Of a stretch of 39,057 nucleotides of DNA, positions 16,456 to 24,352 are shown one piece after another; position 1 is the first letter of the stretch; each line of letters begins with the position of its first letter. This stretch comes from Sphingomonas sp. GC_Shp_5 (GTDB lineage: Bacteria > Pseudomonadota > Alphaproteobacteria > Sphingomonadales > Sphingomonadaceae), in the NCBI RefSeq assembly GCF_026540855.1, contig NZ_JALNUP010000029.1:1-39057 (forward strand). Direction: 5' to 3'. The position numbers were made by a program, and so were the translations under genes. The notes under the pieces are model-generated. The model had not been told where the DNA came from and searched no databases. It was given only the letters and a program-made list of their open reading frames with translations.

Positions 16456-16484
16456 TTGACGGGCCGTGATCACCCCGGCTAGGG
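16456..16484 (+). promoter_or_regulatory. Likely promoter of tRNA-His
   Basis: TTGACG at 16456-16461 is followed, at a spacing of 16-17 bases, by GCTAGG/CTAGGG (16478-16484). Transcription would start near 16490, about nine bases before the tRNA. The -35 hexamer is good for an alphaproteobacterial housekeeping promoter; the -10 is weak. Compare the clearer promoter of tRNA-Met at 26781-26809. Confidence 0.5.
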
Positions 16485-16498
16485 GCACGATCCTTCGC

Positions 16499-16576
16499 GG
16501 CGATCGTAGTTCAATTGGTTAGAGCGTCGGCTTGTGATGCCGGATGTTGCGGGTTCAAGTCCCGTCGGTCGCCCCA
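16499..16576 (+). tRNA. tRNA-His (anticodon GTG)
   Basis: A complete cloverleaf. Acceptor GCGATCG pairs with CGGTCGC (one G-T pair). An extra G at -1 (16499) faces discriminator C, the tRNA-His hallmark. The D arm GTTCAATTGGTTAGAGC, the anticodon loop TTGTGAT with GTG at 16534-16536, the T arm GCGGGTTCAAGTCCCGT and the encoded CCA (16574-16576) are all present. It lies in the gap between gspN and the leucine dehydrogenase gene. Confidence 0.97.
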
Positions 16577-16601
16577 TTCCCTTTTTGCGAAAAGATGCGC
16601 G

Positions 16602-17648
16602 ATGGCTGGCTGGGGATTCGCTGACTTCGACGACCATGAGGGCGTCCATCTGTTCACGGATCCCGCGTCGGGCCTCCGTGCCGTGATCGCGATCCACTCC
16701 ACCCACCTCGGCCCCGCGGCCGGTGGCGCGCGCTTCTGGCATTATGCCGATGCCGCGCAGGGCATCACCGATGCGCTGCGCCTGTCGCGCGGGATGAGCT
16801 TCAAGAACGCGATGGCCGGACTCGAGCTCGGTGGCGGCAAGGGCGTGATCCTCGCCGATCGCCCAGGCCAGGTGATCTCGACCGAACAGCTCCAGGCATT
16901 CGGCCGCGCGGTCGAATCGCTCGGCGGCAAATATGTCACCGCCGAAGACGTCGGCATGTCCGAAGCGCGGATGAAGGTGATCGCCGGCGAGACGCGCTAC
17001 GTTTCCGGCCTGCCCGTCGCGAGCGGTGCGGCGGGCGGCGATCCCGGTCCCTATACCGCCCACGGCATCTATCTCGGCGTTAAGGCCGCCGCGAAGCGCG
17101 GGCTGAACGCGTCAGACATGCAGGGCGTGCACGTCGTCATCCAGGGCGTCGGCTCGGTCGGCGGCGGGCTTGCCCGGCTGCTCGCCAAGGACGGCGCCAA
17201 GCTGACTCTCGCCGATGTTGATGCGGCACGCGCCGCCGCGCTCGCTGCCGAACTCGGCGCCGAGACGGTTGCCGCGGGCGCTATCCTCGGTGTCGAGGCC
17301 GACATCTTCAGCCCCAACGCGCTCGGCGCGATCCTCACCGAGGCGACCATCCCGACGCTGACCGCCAAGGTCGTCGCCGGTGGTGCCAACAACCAGCTCG
17401 CCACCCGCGAGGATTACGATCGCCTCCACGCGCGCGGCATCCTCTACGCGCCTGATTATGTGATCAATGCCGGCGGGATCATCAATGTCGGGCTCGAATA
17501 TCTCGGCCAGGGCGACGAGGCCGAGGTGATGGCGCGGATCGCCAAGATTCCGGGCCGCCTCGACGCGATCTGGGATGAAAGCGAGCGCACCGGCACCTCC
17601 GCGGCCGAGGTCGCCGACATCCAGGCCGAGCGGCTGATCGGTCGTTAA
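16602..17648 (+). CDS. Leucine dehydrogenase-type amino acid dehydrogenase
   Basis: A 348-residue Glu/Leu/Phe/Val dehydrogenase family enzyme, predicted to deaminate branched-chain amino acids to 2-oxo acids with NAD. K68 (SRGMSFKNAMAG) and K80 (LELGGGKGVILAD) match the conserved lysine pair of leucine dehydrogenases; TAED at 113-116 fits the catalytic Asp region. The Rossmann fold has QGVGSVGGGLARLL (181 on), and the substrate region APDYVINAGGIINVGLEYLG is present. The start ATG 16602 is chosen because the frame upstream runs through tRNA-His. Phenylalanine or valine specificity cannot be excluded by eye. It probably has its own transcript or is read through from the tRNA promoter 25 bp away. 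Confidence 0.88.
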   Translation: MAGWGFADFDDHEGVHLFTDPASGLRAVIAIHSTHLGPAAGGARFWHYADAAQGITDALRLSRGMSFKNAMAGLELGGGKGVILADRPGQVISTEQLQAFGRAVESLGGKYVTAEDVGMSEARMKVIAGETRYVSGLPVASGAAGGDPGPYTAHGIYLGVKAAAKRGLNASDMQGVHVVIQGVGSVGGGLARLLAKDGAKLTLADVDAARAAALAAELGAETVAAGAILGVEADIFSPNALGAILTEATIPTLTAKVVAGGANNQLATREDYDRLHARGILYAPDYVINAGGIINVGLEYLGQGDEAEVMARIAKIPGRLDAIWDESERTGTSAAEVADIQAERLIGR

Positions 17649-17765
17649 GGCTGACGACCTGACAACGCATCGAGTCAGCGCCATCGACCCTGGTTTCTAA
17701 GATCGGGGCAGCCCGTCGCGCGGGCAGGTGACGCAGCGCGATTTTGGCCATATCACCCCTGGATC

Positions 17766-18491
17766 GTGCCAGCCCTTCATGCCCTCGCCAAGCCTGCGCG
17801 CTTCCTCCAGATCGCCCGGCCGCTGACGCCGCTGCTGGCCTGGGCCGGCATCGTACTGATCGCGATCGGCTGCTGGGCCGGGCTGACGCAGACGCCGCCC
17901 GACTATCTCCAGGGCGAGACGGTGCGGATCCTCTATATCCACGTTCCCGCGGCATGGCTCGGCATGGGCGGCTGGAGCGGCATCGCGCTCGCAAGCATCG
18001 CCTTCCTGGTGTGGCGGCACCCGCTGGCGCAGATCGCCGCGCGTGCGATCGCGCTGCCGGGCGCGACGTTCGCGGCGTTGTGCCTCGTCACCGGATCGAT
18101 CTGGGGCCGGCCGACCTGGGGCACCTGGTGGCAATGGGATGGCCGGCTAACGTCGATGCTGCTGCTGTTCTTCGTCTACTGCGGCTATATCGCGCTCGCC
18201 CGCGCCGATGCCGAGCGCGGCGGCGATGGCCGGATCCCCGCGCTCTACGGGATCGCCGGTTCGGTGCTGCTTCCGGTCATCCGTTACTCGGTGGTGTGGT
18301 GGAACACGCTTCACCAGGGGCCGAGCATAGGCCTCACGCGCTCGTCGATCGATCCCTCCATCCTGTGGCCGCTGCCGATCATGCTGATCGGGTTCAGCCT
18401 GTTTTTCGCCGCGATCGTGCTGATGCGAATGCGCGCGATGCTCGCCACCGCCAAGGCCGAGGCGAGAATGCGGCGGATGGCGCGCGCATGA
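17766..18491 (+). CDS. ccmC: Heme exporter/handling protein CcmC
   Basis: A 241-residue six-helix inner-membrane protein that presents heme to CcmE. The start is GTG 17766. The tryptophan-rich WWD signature lies at 113-126 (WGRPTWGTWWQWDG), with external heme-ligand histidines at H59 (LYIHVPAAW) and H183 (WNTLHQGPS), as in the family. It is the first gene of a tightly overlapping ccm operon; ccmA and ccmB are not upstream. It follows the leucine dehydrogenase gene by 117 bp, where the promoter probably lies, though I see no convincing elements. Confidence 0.95.
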   Translation: MPALHALAKPARFLQIARPLTPLLAWAGIVLIAIGCWAGLTQTPPDYLQGETVRILYIHVPAAWLGMGGWSGIALASIAFLVWRHPLAQIAARAIALPGATFAALCLVTGSIWGRPTWGTWWQWDGRLTSMLLLFFVYCGYIALARADAERGGDGRIPALYGIAGSVLLPVIRYSVVWWNTLHQGPSIGLTRSSIDPSILWPLPIMLIGFSLFFAAIVLMRMRAMLATAKAEARMRRMARA

Positions 18492-18595
18492 GTCCTTGGC
18501 CGTTCGTCGCCGCCGCATACGGCATCACCCTGGCCGGTAGCGCGATCGTCGCGCTGGCGAGCTATTGGGCGATGCGCCGGGCGGAGCGGCGATGA
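18488..18595 (+). CDS. ccmD: Heme exporter protein CcmD (small)
   Basis: A 35-residue protein, found by reading the gap between ccmC and ccmE. It starts in the ATGA overlap with ccmC and ends in an ATGA overlap with ccmE. The sequence is MSPWPFVAAAYGITLAGSA, then one membrane helix and a basic tail (WAMRRAERR). The PFVAAAYG stretch and basic end are typical of CcmD, which helps release heme-loaded CcmE from CcmABC. It is somewhat shorter than many CcmD proteins but complete. Confidence 0.9.
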   Translation: MSPWPFVAAAYGITLAGSAIVALASYWAMRRAERR

Positions 18596-19038
18596 AGCCG
18601 CGCCACCAACGTCTTACCCTCGCCCTGCTCGCGCTCGCTGCCGTGGTTGCGGCAGGGTTGCTCGCCTTGTCGGCGCTCAAGGACCAGGCGGCGTTCTTCT
18701 ATGCGCCGTCTGACGTGAAGCGAGACGGACTGCCGCTCGGCCGCGCGGTGCGCCTTGGCGGGATGGTCGAGGCGGGGTCGGTCAGTCGCGCGGCCGACGG
18801 CGTCACCGTGCGCTTCGTGGTCGGCGACGGACAGGCGAGCACACCGGTGCGCTTCGCCGGGATCGTTCCCGATCTCTTTCGTGAACGGTCGGGCGTGGTC
18901 GCCGAAGGGCATTTCAACCCCGACGGCAGCTTTACCGCTACCAACCTGCTCGCCAAGCACGACGAGAAGTACATGCCGCCGCCGATGGTCAAGACCAAGG
19001 CGGGCGCGATGCACGAGACTAGGACGCTGGCGCGATGA
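18592..19038 (+). CDS. ccmE: Periplasmic heme chaperone CcmE
   Basis: A 148-residue chaperone that binds heme covalently and passes it to the CcmF/H ligase. An N-terminal signal anchor (TLALLALAAVVAAGLLALSAL) is followed by FFYAPSDV and an OB-fold domain. The heme-attachment motif is H123-x3-Y127 in LAKHDEKYMPP. The start is the ATG in the overlap with ccmD, and the end overlaps ccmF as ATGA. Length is normal. Confidence 0.96.
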   Translation: MKPRHQRLTLALLALAAVVAAGLLALSALKDQAAFFYAPSDVKRDGLPLGRAVRLGGMVEAGSVSRAADGVTVRFVVGDGQASTPVRFAGIVPDLFRERSGVVAEGHFNPDGSFTATNLLAKHDEKYMPPPMVKTKAGAMHETRTLAR

Positions 19039-20972
19039 TGGCGGAAGCCGGACTGGCGGCGCTGTGGCTGGCCGCGGCGTTGGCGGCGCTGCAGTTGCTC
19101 GTCGCCGCGCTGGCGGTGCGATCCTCGACGGCGCCGGTCGGTGCGGATCTGCTGGCGGCGGTACGGCCGGTGGCGATCATCCAGGGGGCGCTGGTGCTGA
19201 GCGCGATGGCGATGCTGATCGGCGTGTTCCTCGATTCCGACATGTCCGTGAAGCTGGTGGTGGAGAACAGCCATTCCGCCAAGCCGTGGCTGTACAAGTT
19301 CGCCGGTGCCTGGGGAAACCACGAAGGCTCGATGCTGCTGTGGGTGACGATCCTCGGTCTTGGCGGCGCCGCGGTCGCGGGGTTCGAACGGCGGCTGCCG
19401 GAGGCGACCTTGACCGCCACGCTCGGCGCGCAGGCGGCGATCGCACTGGGCTTCTATGCCTTCCTGCTGTTTGCTTCCAACCCGTTTGCGCGGCTCAACC
19501 CGGCCGCACCCGACGGGCTGGGGCTCAACCCGCTGCTCCAGGACCCCGGCCTCGCCTTCCATCCGCCGACGCTGTACATCGGCTATGTCGGCATCTCGAT
19601 CGCCTTCTCCTTCGCGGTCGGCGCGCTCGTCACCCGCGACGTCGGCCCGGTGTTCGCCCGAGCGATGCGGCCGTGGGTGCTTGGCGCGTGGATCTTCCTC
19701 ACCCTCGGCATCACCGCCGGCTCCTATTGGGCTTATTACGAACTCGGCTGGGGCGGCTGGTGGTTCTGGGATCCGGTGGAGAATGCGTCGCTGATGCCCT
19801 GGCTGGCGGCGACCGCATTGCTCCATTCGGTGACGGTGCTCGCCACTCGTGACGGTCTGCGCGCCTGGACGGTCATGCTCGCAGTGGTAGCCTTTTCAAT
19901 GTCGATGGTTGGCACCTTCCTGGTGCGCTCGGGCATCCTCACCAGCGTCCACGCCTTTGCGGTAGATCCGGCGCGGGGCGCCTTCATCCTCGCCCTACTC
20001 GCCATCTATATCGGGGGGGCGCTGGTGCTGTTCGCGGCTCGCATCGGCACCGTGCGGATCGGCAACACCTTTGAACTGGTCAGCCGCGAGGGCGGGCTGG
20101 TGCTCAACAACCTGCTGTTGTCGGTAATCCTCGGCATTGTCCTGATCGGCACGCTCTACCCGCTGGTCGCGGCGAGCTTCGGCGTGCAGCTCTCGGTCGG
20201 ACCGCCGTTCTTCAACAAGGCGGCGGGGCCGATCGCGCTCACGCTGGTGGTGACGATGGCGGTGGGGCCACTGCTGCGCTGGCGTCGCGACGAGCCAACG
20301 GCGCTGATCGCCCGGCTGATCTGGCCGATCGGCGCGAGCTGCTTTGCCGCCGCCGGGTTGGTGGTGTTCGCGGATATCGGCCTGCTGCCGTTCCTCGGCC
20401 TGTCGCTGGCCGCGGGGCTAGCCGTCGCCAGCGTGATTCCGCTCACCGGCCGGGCAGTGCGGCGCATTCCGCTGTTCACTTGGGGCATGGTTATCGCCCA
20501 TTTCGGCATCGCCGTCAGCCTTGCCGGCATGGCCTGCGACAGCGCCTTCACCAGCGAAACCCTAGTCGCGGCGGCGGTCGGCCAGCCGGTGGCGGTAGGC
20601 CCCTATGTGGTGCGGCTCGATGGTATCAAGCCGGTGGTGGGTGACAATTGGTCTGCACTCGAAGCGCGGCTCAGCGCCACCCGCGACGACGACACGCTGA
20701 TCCTGCGCCCGCAATCGCGCTTCTTCAGCACGCCGGCGACGACCACCAATGAAAGCGCGATCGCCACCACCTGGGATGGCCAGCTTTATACGGTGCTCGG
20801 CCAGCCCAACGGCGATGGCCGCTGGCAGCTGCGGCTGTGGTGGAAGCCGTTCGTGACGCTGATCTGGCTTGGCGGCGCGATGGTCGCGTTCGGCGGCCTG
20901 CTCTCGCTGGTAGGGCGGTGGCAGCGCGAGCGACGGTCACGGCTCCGCGCACTGGCGGACTATTGGGCATGA
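19035..20972 (+). CDS. ccmF: Cytochrome c heme lyase subunit CcmF
   Basis: A 645-residue polytopic heme lyase core that attaches heme to apocytochrome c CxxCH motifs. The WWD domain lies at 239-256 (WGGWWFWDPVENASLMPW). The sequences VENSHSAKPWLYKFAGAWGN, HEGSMLLW, HPPTLYIGYVG and SGILTSVHAFAVDP are hallmark CcmF segments with conserved histidines. A periplasmic domain near the C-terminus (about 500-600) precedes the last helix (FVTLIWLGGAMVAFGGLLSL). ATGA overlaps with ccmE and ccmG. Confidence 0.97.
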   Translation: MMAEAGLAALWLAAALAALQLLVAALAVRSSTAPVGADLLAAVRPVAIIQGALVLSAMAMLIGVFLDSDMSVKLVVENSHSAKPWLYKFAGAWGNHEGSMLLWVTILGLGGAAVAGFERRLPEATLTATLGAQAAIALGFYAFLLFASNPFARLNPAAPDGLGLNPLLQDPGLAFHPPTLYIGYVGISIAFSFAVGALVTRDVGPVFARAMRPWVLGAWIFLTLGITAGSYWAYYELGWGGWWFWDPVENASLMPWLAATALLHSVTVLATRDGLRAWTVMLAVVAFSMSMVGTFLVRSGILTSVHAFAVDPARGAFILALLAIYIGGALVLFAARIGTVRIGNTFELVSREGGLVLNNLLLSVILGIVLIGTLYPLVAASFGVQLSVGPPFFNKAAGPIALTLVVTMAVGPLLRWRRDEPTALIARLIWPIGASCFAAAGLVVFADIGLLPFLGLSLAAGLAVASVIPLTGRAVRRIPLFTWGMVIAHFGIAVSLAGMACDSAFTSETLVAAAVGQPVAVGPYVVRLDGIKPVVGDNWSALEARLSATRDDDTLILRPQSRFFSTPATTTNESAIATTWDGQLYTVLGQPNGDGRWQLRLWWKPFVTLIWLGGAMVAFGGLLSLVGRWQRERRSRLRALADYWA

Positions 20973-21496
20973 AGCGCTGGCTGCTGTGGCTGCCGCTGGT
21001 GGCATTTGCGACCGTGTTCGCGGTGGTTGCGCTTGGCCTGCTCAAGCCTGCCGACCGCACGGTCCGTTCGGCGATGATCGGTAAGCCGCTGCCCGCTTTC
21101 CGCCTTGCGCCGCTGGTAGCGGGAAAGCCGGGATTGGACACCGCGATTTTTCGGCAGGGGCAGCCGCATCTGCTCAACGTGTTCGCGAGCTGGTGCATTC
21201 CTTGCGCAGCCGAGGCGCCGCAGCTGATGCGGCTGAAGGCGTTGGGCGTGCCGATCGAGGGGGTGGCGATCCGCGATACCGCGCCGGCGCTTGCGGACTT
21301 CCTCGCGCGGAATGGCGATCCTTACGCTCATATTGGCGACGATCCACAAAGCGCCGTCCAGCTTGCCTTGGGCTCATCCGGCGTTCCGGAAAGCTTCGTG
21401 ATTGATGGTCAGGGGCGGATCGTTCTCCAGCACATCGGCGACATCCGATACGACGACGTCGACGCGATTGCCGCTGCTGTGCGGGCAGCACGATGA
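20969..21496 (+). CDS. ccmG: Thiol:disulfide interchange protein CcmG/DsbE
   Basis: A 175-residue membrane-anchored thioredoxin-fold reductant for apocytochrome c. An N-terminal anchor helix (WLLWLPLVAFATVFAVVALG) is followed by GKPLPAFRLAPL, the active site C76-x2-C79 (FASWCIPCAAEAP), a cis-Pro loop (SSGVPESFVID) and GRIVLQHIGDI. The start is the ATG in the ccmF overlap; the frame continues upstream only through ccmF. Coupled to ccmH by ATGA. Confidence 0.95.
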   Translation: MKRWLLWLPLVAFATVFAVVALGLLKPADRTVRSAMIGKPLPAFRLAPLVAGKPGLDTAIFRQGQPHLLNVFASWCIPCAAEAPQLMRLKALGVPIEGVAIRDTAPALADFLARNGDPYAHIGDDPQSAVQLALGSSGVPESFVIDGQGRIVLQHIGDIRYDDVDAIAAAVRAAR

Positions 21497-21921
21497 TCGC
21501 GCGCGGTCGTACCCTCTCGGGCTGCGTTGCCCTGGCGGCGGCGTTGACGATGGCCTCCGACGCCGCGGCCGATCCATCGACGCCGGCGGCGCCACTCGCC
21601 AATAGCCAGTTGCGCGATCCTGCCCAGGAGGCGCAAGCCCGCGAGCTGATGGGCACGCTTCGCTGCTTGGTCTGCCAGGGCCAGTCGATCGCCGACAGCG
21701 ATGCGGCGATGGCGGGCGATATGCGGGCGCTGGTGCGCGAACGTATCCATCAGGGCGAAACCCCAGCTGCGGTGCGCCGCTGGCTGATCGAGCGCTATGG
21801 CGACTATGTCACCTACGATCCCCCCCTCGGCGCGGCGACCTGGCCCTTGTGGCTGGCGCCGCTGGCGCTGCTGCTGATCGGCGCGGCGATCGCGCGCTCG
21901 AGTTTTCGGCGGCGGCGCTGA
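21493..21921 (+). CDS. ccmH: Cytochrome c maturation protein CcmH
   Basis: A 142-residue membrane-anchored thiol reductase. A signal peptide (ending SDAAADP), the active site C58-x2-C61 within LRCLVCQGQSIADSD, the three-helix bundle AGDMRALVRERIHQGETP and YGDYVTYDPPL, and a C-terminal membrane helix (WPLWLAPLALLLIGAAI) with a basic tail are present. This is the short CcmH/CycL form; the TPR part is the separate ccmI gene, which begins at the last base of this stop codon. Confidence 0.95.
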   Translation: MIARGRTLSGCVALAAALTMASDAAADPSTPAAPLANSQLRDPAQEAQARELMGTLRCLVCQGQSIADSDAAMAGDMRALVRERIHQGETPAAVRRWLIERYGDYVTYDPPLGAATWPLWLAPLALLLIGAAIARSSFRRRR

Positions 21922-22550
21922 TGGGCTGGATCGCGCTTCTCCTGCTTGGCCTTGTCGTGCTCGCGGCGGCAATGAAACTGGGCGTGCGGCGACCGCTTTG
22001 GTCGATGCTGGGCGCGGCGCTGATGCTCGCGGCGGCCGGTTATGCCTGGCAGGGGCGGCCCCTACTGCCGGCACAGCCGGCGCAGTCGGATCTGCAGGTC
22101 GACGCCGAGGATCCTGCCATGCTCGACCTGCGCAACCGGATGCTTGGTACGTTCAGCGGCGATTATCCCTATGTCGCGGCTGGCGATGCGATGGCACGAT
22201 CGGGTAATCGCGATGCCGCGGTGCGGGTAATCCTCGGCGGGATCAGTCATATTCCCGAAAGCGTGATGCTGTGGACGGCGCTCGGCACCGCTCTCGTCGC
22301 GCATGACGGCGGGCAACTCTCGCCGCCGGCTTCTTTCGCCTTCCAGCAGGCGACCCGCCTCTCCCCGCGTCATCCGGCACCGCGCTTCTTCCTGGGGCTG
22401 GCGGCGGTGCGGAGCGGCGACTTCAAGGCCGCGCGGGACAATTGGGCGCGAGCGCTGGCGTTGACACCGGCCAATGCCTCGTATCGGTCGGATATCGCGG
22501 TGCGTCTGGCACTGCTGGATCGCGTCCTGGCCGTGCAAAGCGCCAAGTAG
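21921..22550 (+). CDS. ccmI: Cytochrome c maturation apocytochrome chaperone CcmI-like
   Basis: A 209-residue protein with two N-terminal membrane helices (LLLLGLVVLAAAMKL and WSMLGAALMLAAAGYAW) and a periplasmic TPR-like region. The latter has GDAMARSGNRDAAVRVILGG, then AFQQATRLSPRHPAPRFFLG, and a final repeat NWARALALTPANASYRSDIA. It fits the CcmI/CycH partner of CcmH that holds apocytochrome c. It is short for CcmI (the family often has longer TPR arrays). It starts one base into the ccmH stop (TGATG) and is the last gene of the operon. Confidence 0.85.
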   Translation: MGWIALLLLGLVVLAAAMKLGVRRPLWSMLGAALMLAAAGYAWQGRPLLPAQPAQSDLQVDAEDPAMLDLRNRMLGTFSGDYPYVAAGDAMARSGNRDAAVRVILGGISHIPESVMLWTALGTALVAHDGGQLSPPASFAFQQATRLSPRHPAPRFFLGLAAVRSGDFKAARDNWARALALTPANASYRSDIAVRLALLDRVLAVQSAK

Positions 22551-22616
22551 CGGCTTGGCCGCTGATGGTCGGCATCCGGCGGCCGATCTCCGCGCCCGCA
22601 GGCTAGCTGCGCACGC

Positions 22617-22707
22617 CGTCATCCTGAACTTACTCCAGGATCCATAATCCACCGGTTTTCGCCAGCAGCATTTGGGCCATGGATGCTGAAACAAGTTCAG
22701 CATGACG
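22617..22707. repeat. Long inverted repeat element (CGTCAT-CTGAACTT type)
   Basis: Arms 22617-22645 and 22679-22707 match at about 24 of 29 positions as reverse complements, each starting CGTCAT(C/G)CTGAACTT from its outer end. Each arm is itself a small palindrome (TCCTG..CAGGA and GCTGAA..TTCAGC). The 33-base core includes AATCCACCGGTTTTCGCC. The RNA would fold into a long hairpin. It lies between the convergent ccmI and DUF3072 genes and looks like a mobile-derived (MITE/REP-like) sphingomonad element. It could also end transcription from both sides. Confidence 0.8.
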
Positions 22708-22787
22708 GATGAGGCGGGCGCATCGTTCGCAAAAACCCCCGGCCAGGCAGTGCCTACGACACGGAATCAAGCGAACGAAACCAAGTT

Positions 22788-23006
22788 CTATTGCCCCCGC
22801 CCGGTCTCCGCCTGCAACTCGTCGATCCGCTTCGAGGCATCGGCCTTGTTCAGCGTATCGTCGAATTCCTCATGCGCTTCTTCGCTCAGCGTCTTGAGGT
22901 AGCTCGCCTGGGCGCCCGTCATCGGCTCGCCGCCGGTGGTCCAGTCGTCGGGGTTCTTTTCGGCGTTGCCGGTAGGGTGGTCTTTGGGATTGGGCGTGTC
23001 GGTCAT
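22788..23006 (-). CDS. DUF3072 domain small protein
   Basis: A 72-residue, strongly acidic, soluble protein. The N-terminal half is Asp/Pro/Lys/Asn-rich and probably disordered (MTDTPNPKDHPTGNAEKNPD). The C-terminal half is the DUF3072 core, MTGAQASYLKTLSEEAHEEF then KADASKRIDELQ, likely helical and reminiscent of a SAP/LEM-like helix pair. The start at 23006 follows AAGGAAGA. Function unknown. It lies 61 bp downstream of ald on the same strand, so it may be cotranscribed, but its own good ribosome-binding site and the gap leave this open. Confidence 0.85.
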   Translation of the reverse strand: MTDTPNPKDHPTGNAEKNPDDWTTGGEPMTGAQASYLKTLSEEAHEEFDDTLNKADASKRIDELQAETGRGQ

Positions 23007-23067
23007 GGGGTCTTCCTTTCAGAAGACCCCAACCGTCATGTTCCTTTTTCGTTCCATGTGATGGTGG

Positions 23068-24174
23068 TTAGCCGGGCCATGCCTCAAACGTCAGGTCGAG
23101 CGCCTCAGCGACGGCCTGGTGGCGGATCTTGCCGGCCGAGACGTTGAGTCCATTGGCGAGATGCGGGTCCGCCTTCATCGCCGCTTCGGCGCCCAAGGTC
23201 GCGAGCTTGATCGCGAACGGTAGCGTCGCATTGTTGAGGGCGATAGCAGACGTCCGCGCCACGGCGCCCGGCATGTTGGCGACGCAATAATGGGTTACGC
23301 CGTCCACTTCGAAGACCGGATCTTCATGGGTGGTGGCATGGCTGGTCTCGAAACACCCGCCCTGATCGATGGCGATGTCGACCATCACCGCGCCACGCTT
23401 CATCGTCTTGACCATCTCGCGCGTCACCAGCTTGGGGGCGGCGGCGCCGGGCACCAGCACCGCACCGATCACCAGATGCGCGCTCTTCACGGCGGCGGCG
23501 ATCGCCGCCTTGGAGGCATAGGCCGTCTTGATCTGGCTCGAGAAGAACATGTCGAGTTCGGCGAGGCGATCGTTCGAGATGTCATAGATGGTGACATCGG
23601 CGCGCATGCCGACCGCCATCTGCGCGGCGTTGACGCCCGACACGCCGCCACCGAGGATCGCCACCTTGGCCGGGGCGACGCCGGGCACACCGCCGAGCAG
23701 CACGCCGCGGCCGCCCTGTTCCTTCTCGAGATAATGCGCGCCGACCTGTACCGACATCCGACCGGCGACCTCGCTCATCGGCTTGAGCAGCGGCAGACCG
23801 CCGCGGGCTGCGGTCACCGTTTCATAGGCGATGCAGGTCGCGCCCGAGGCGATCAACCCCTCGGCCTGCGGCTTGTCCGCGGCGAGATGCAGGTAGGTGA
23901 ACAGCAGGTGGCGCGGCTCGAGCATTGCGATCTCGCTGGCCTGCGGCTCCTTGACCTTCACGATCATGTCCGCGCCGGCGAACACCGATCGCGCATCGGG
24001 CAGGATCGACGCGCCCGCTGCGACATAGGAGTCGTCGTCGAAATCGATTCCGGCGCCGGCGCCGGTTTCCACCACCACCTCGTGGCCGGCAGCGACCAGT
24101 TCCGCCACCGATGGCGGGGTCAGGCCCACGCGATATTCGTGGTTCTTGATCTCCTTGGGAACACCGACTCGCAT
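23068..24174 (-). CDS. ald: Alanine dehydrogenase
   Basis: A 368-residue NAD-dependent alanine dehydrogenase (L-alanine to pyruvate and ammonium). Catalytic and substrate residues match the family: R15 (NHEYRVGLTP), K74 (VKVKEPQ), H96 (LFTYLHLAAD) and D270 (VDIAIDQGG). The Rossmann motif GGGVSG is at 175-180. The start ATG 24174 follows GGAGAG; an upstream in-frame start (24195) adds only seven residues and includes that ribosome-binding site, so I reject it. It is divergent from kup across about 180 bp. With leucine dehydrogenase 5 kb away it suggests amino acid deamination capacity, though there is no operon link. Confidence 0.96.
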   Translation of the reverse strand: MRVGVPKEIKNHEYRVGLTPPSVAELVAAGHEVVVETGAGAGIDFDDDSYVAAGASILPDARSVFAGADMIVKVKEPQASEIAMLEPRHLLFTYLHLAADKPQAEGLIASGATCIAYETVTAARGGLPLLKPMSEVAGRMSVQVGAHYLEKEQGGRGVLLGGVPGVAPAKVAILGGGVSGVNAAQMAVGMRADVTIYDISNDRLAELDMFFSSQIKTAYASKAAIAAAVKSAHLVIGAVLVPGAAAPKLVTREMVKTMKRGAVMVDIAIDQGGCFETSHATTHEDPVFEVDGVTHYCVANMPGAVARTSAIALNNATLPFAIKLATLGAEAAMKADPHLANGLNVSAGKIRHQAVAEALDLTFEAWPG

Positions 24175-24352
24175 CACTATCTCTCCAGTTAGCATGGAGG
24201 CGCCTATACAGAGGCGAGGATGGGCTGTCCCGTTGCCTGCGTTCCGCTGCCCATGCTAAGTGGCGCCCTTCGAGGGGCGAAGAACAGGCTGTGAACATGG
24301 CGCATTTTGCACAACTTCCCGGGGCGTTACGCGTCCTGTGAGCGAGCCCGCA

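Noticed and set aside
16515..16601. Upstream extension of the leucine dehydrogenase frame
   Set aside because: It reads through tRNA-His; the conserved protein starts at 16602.
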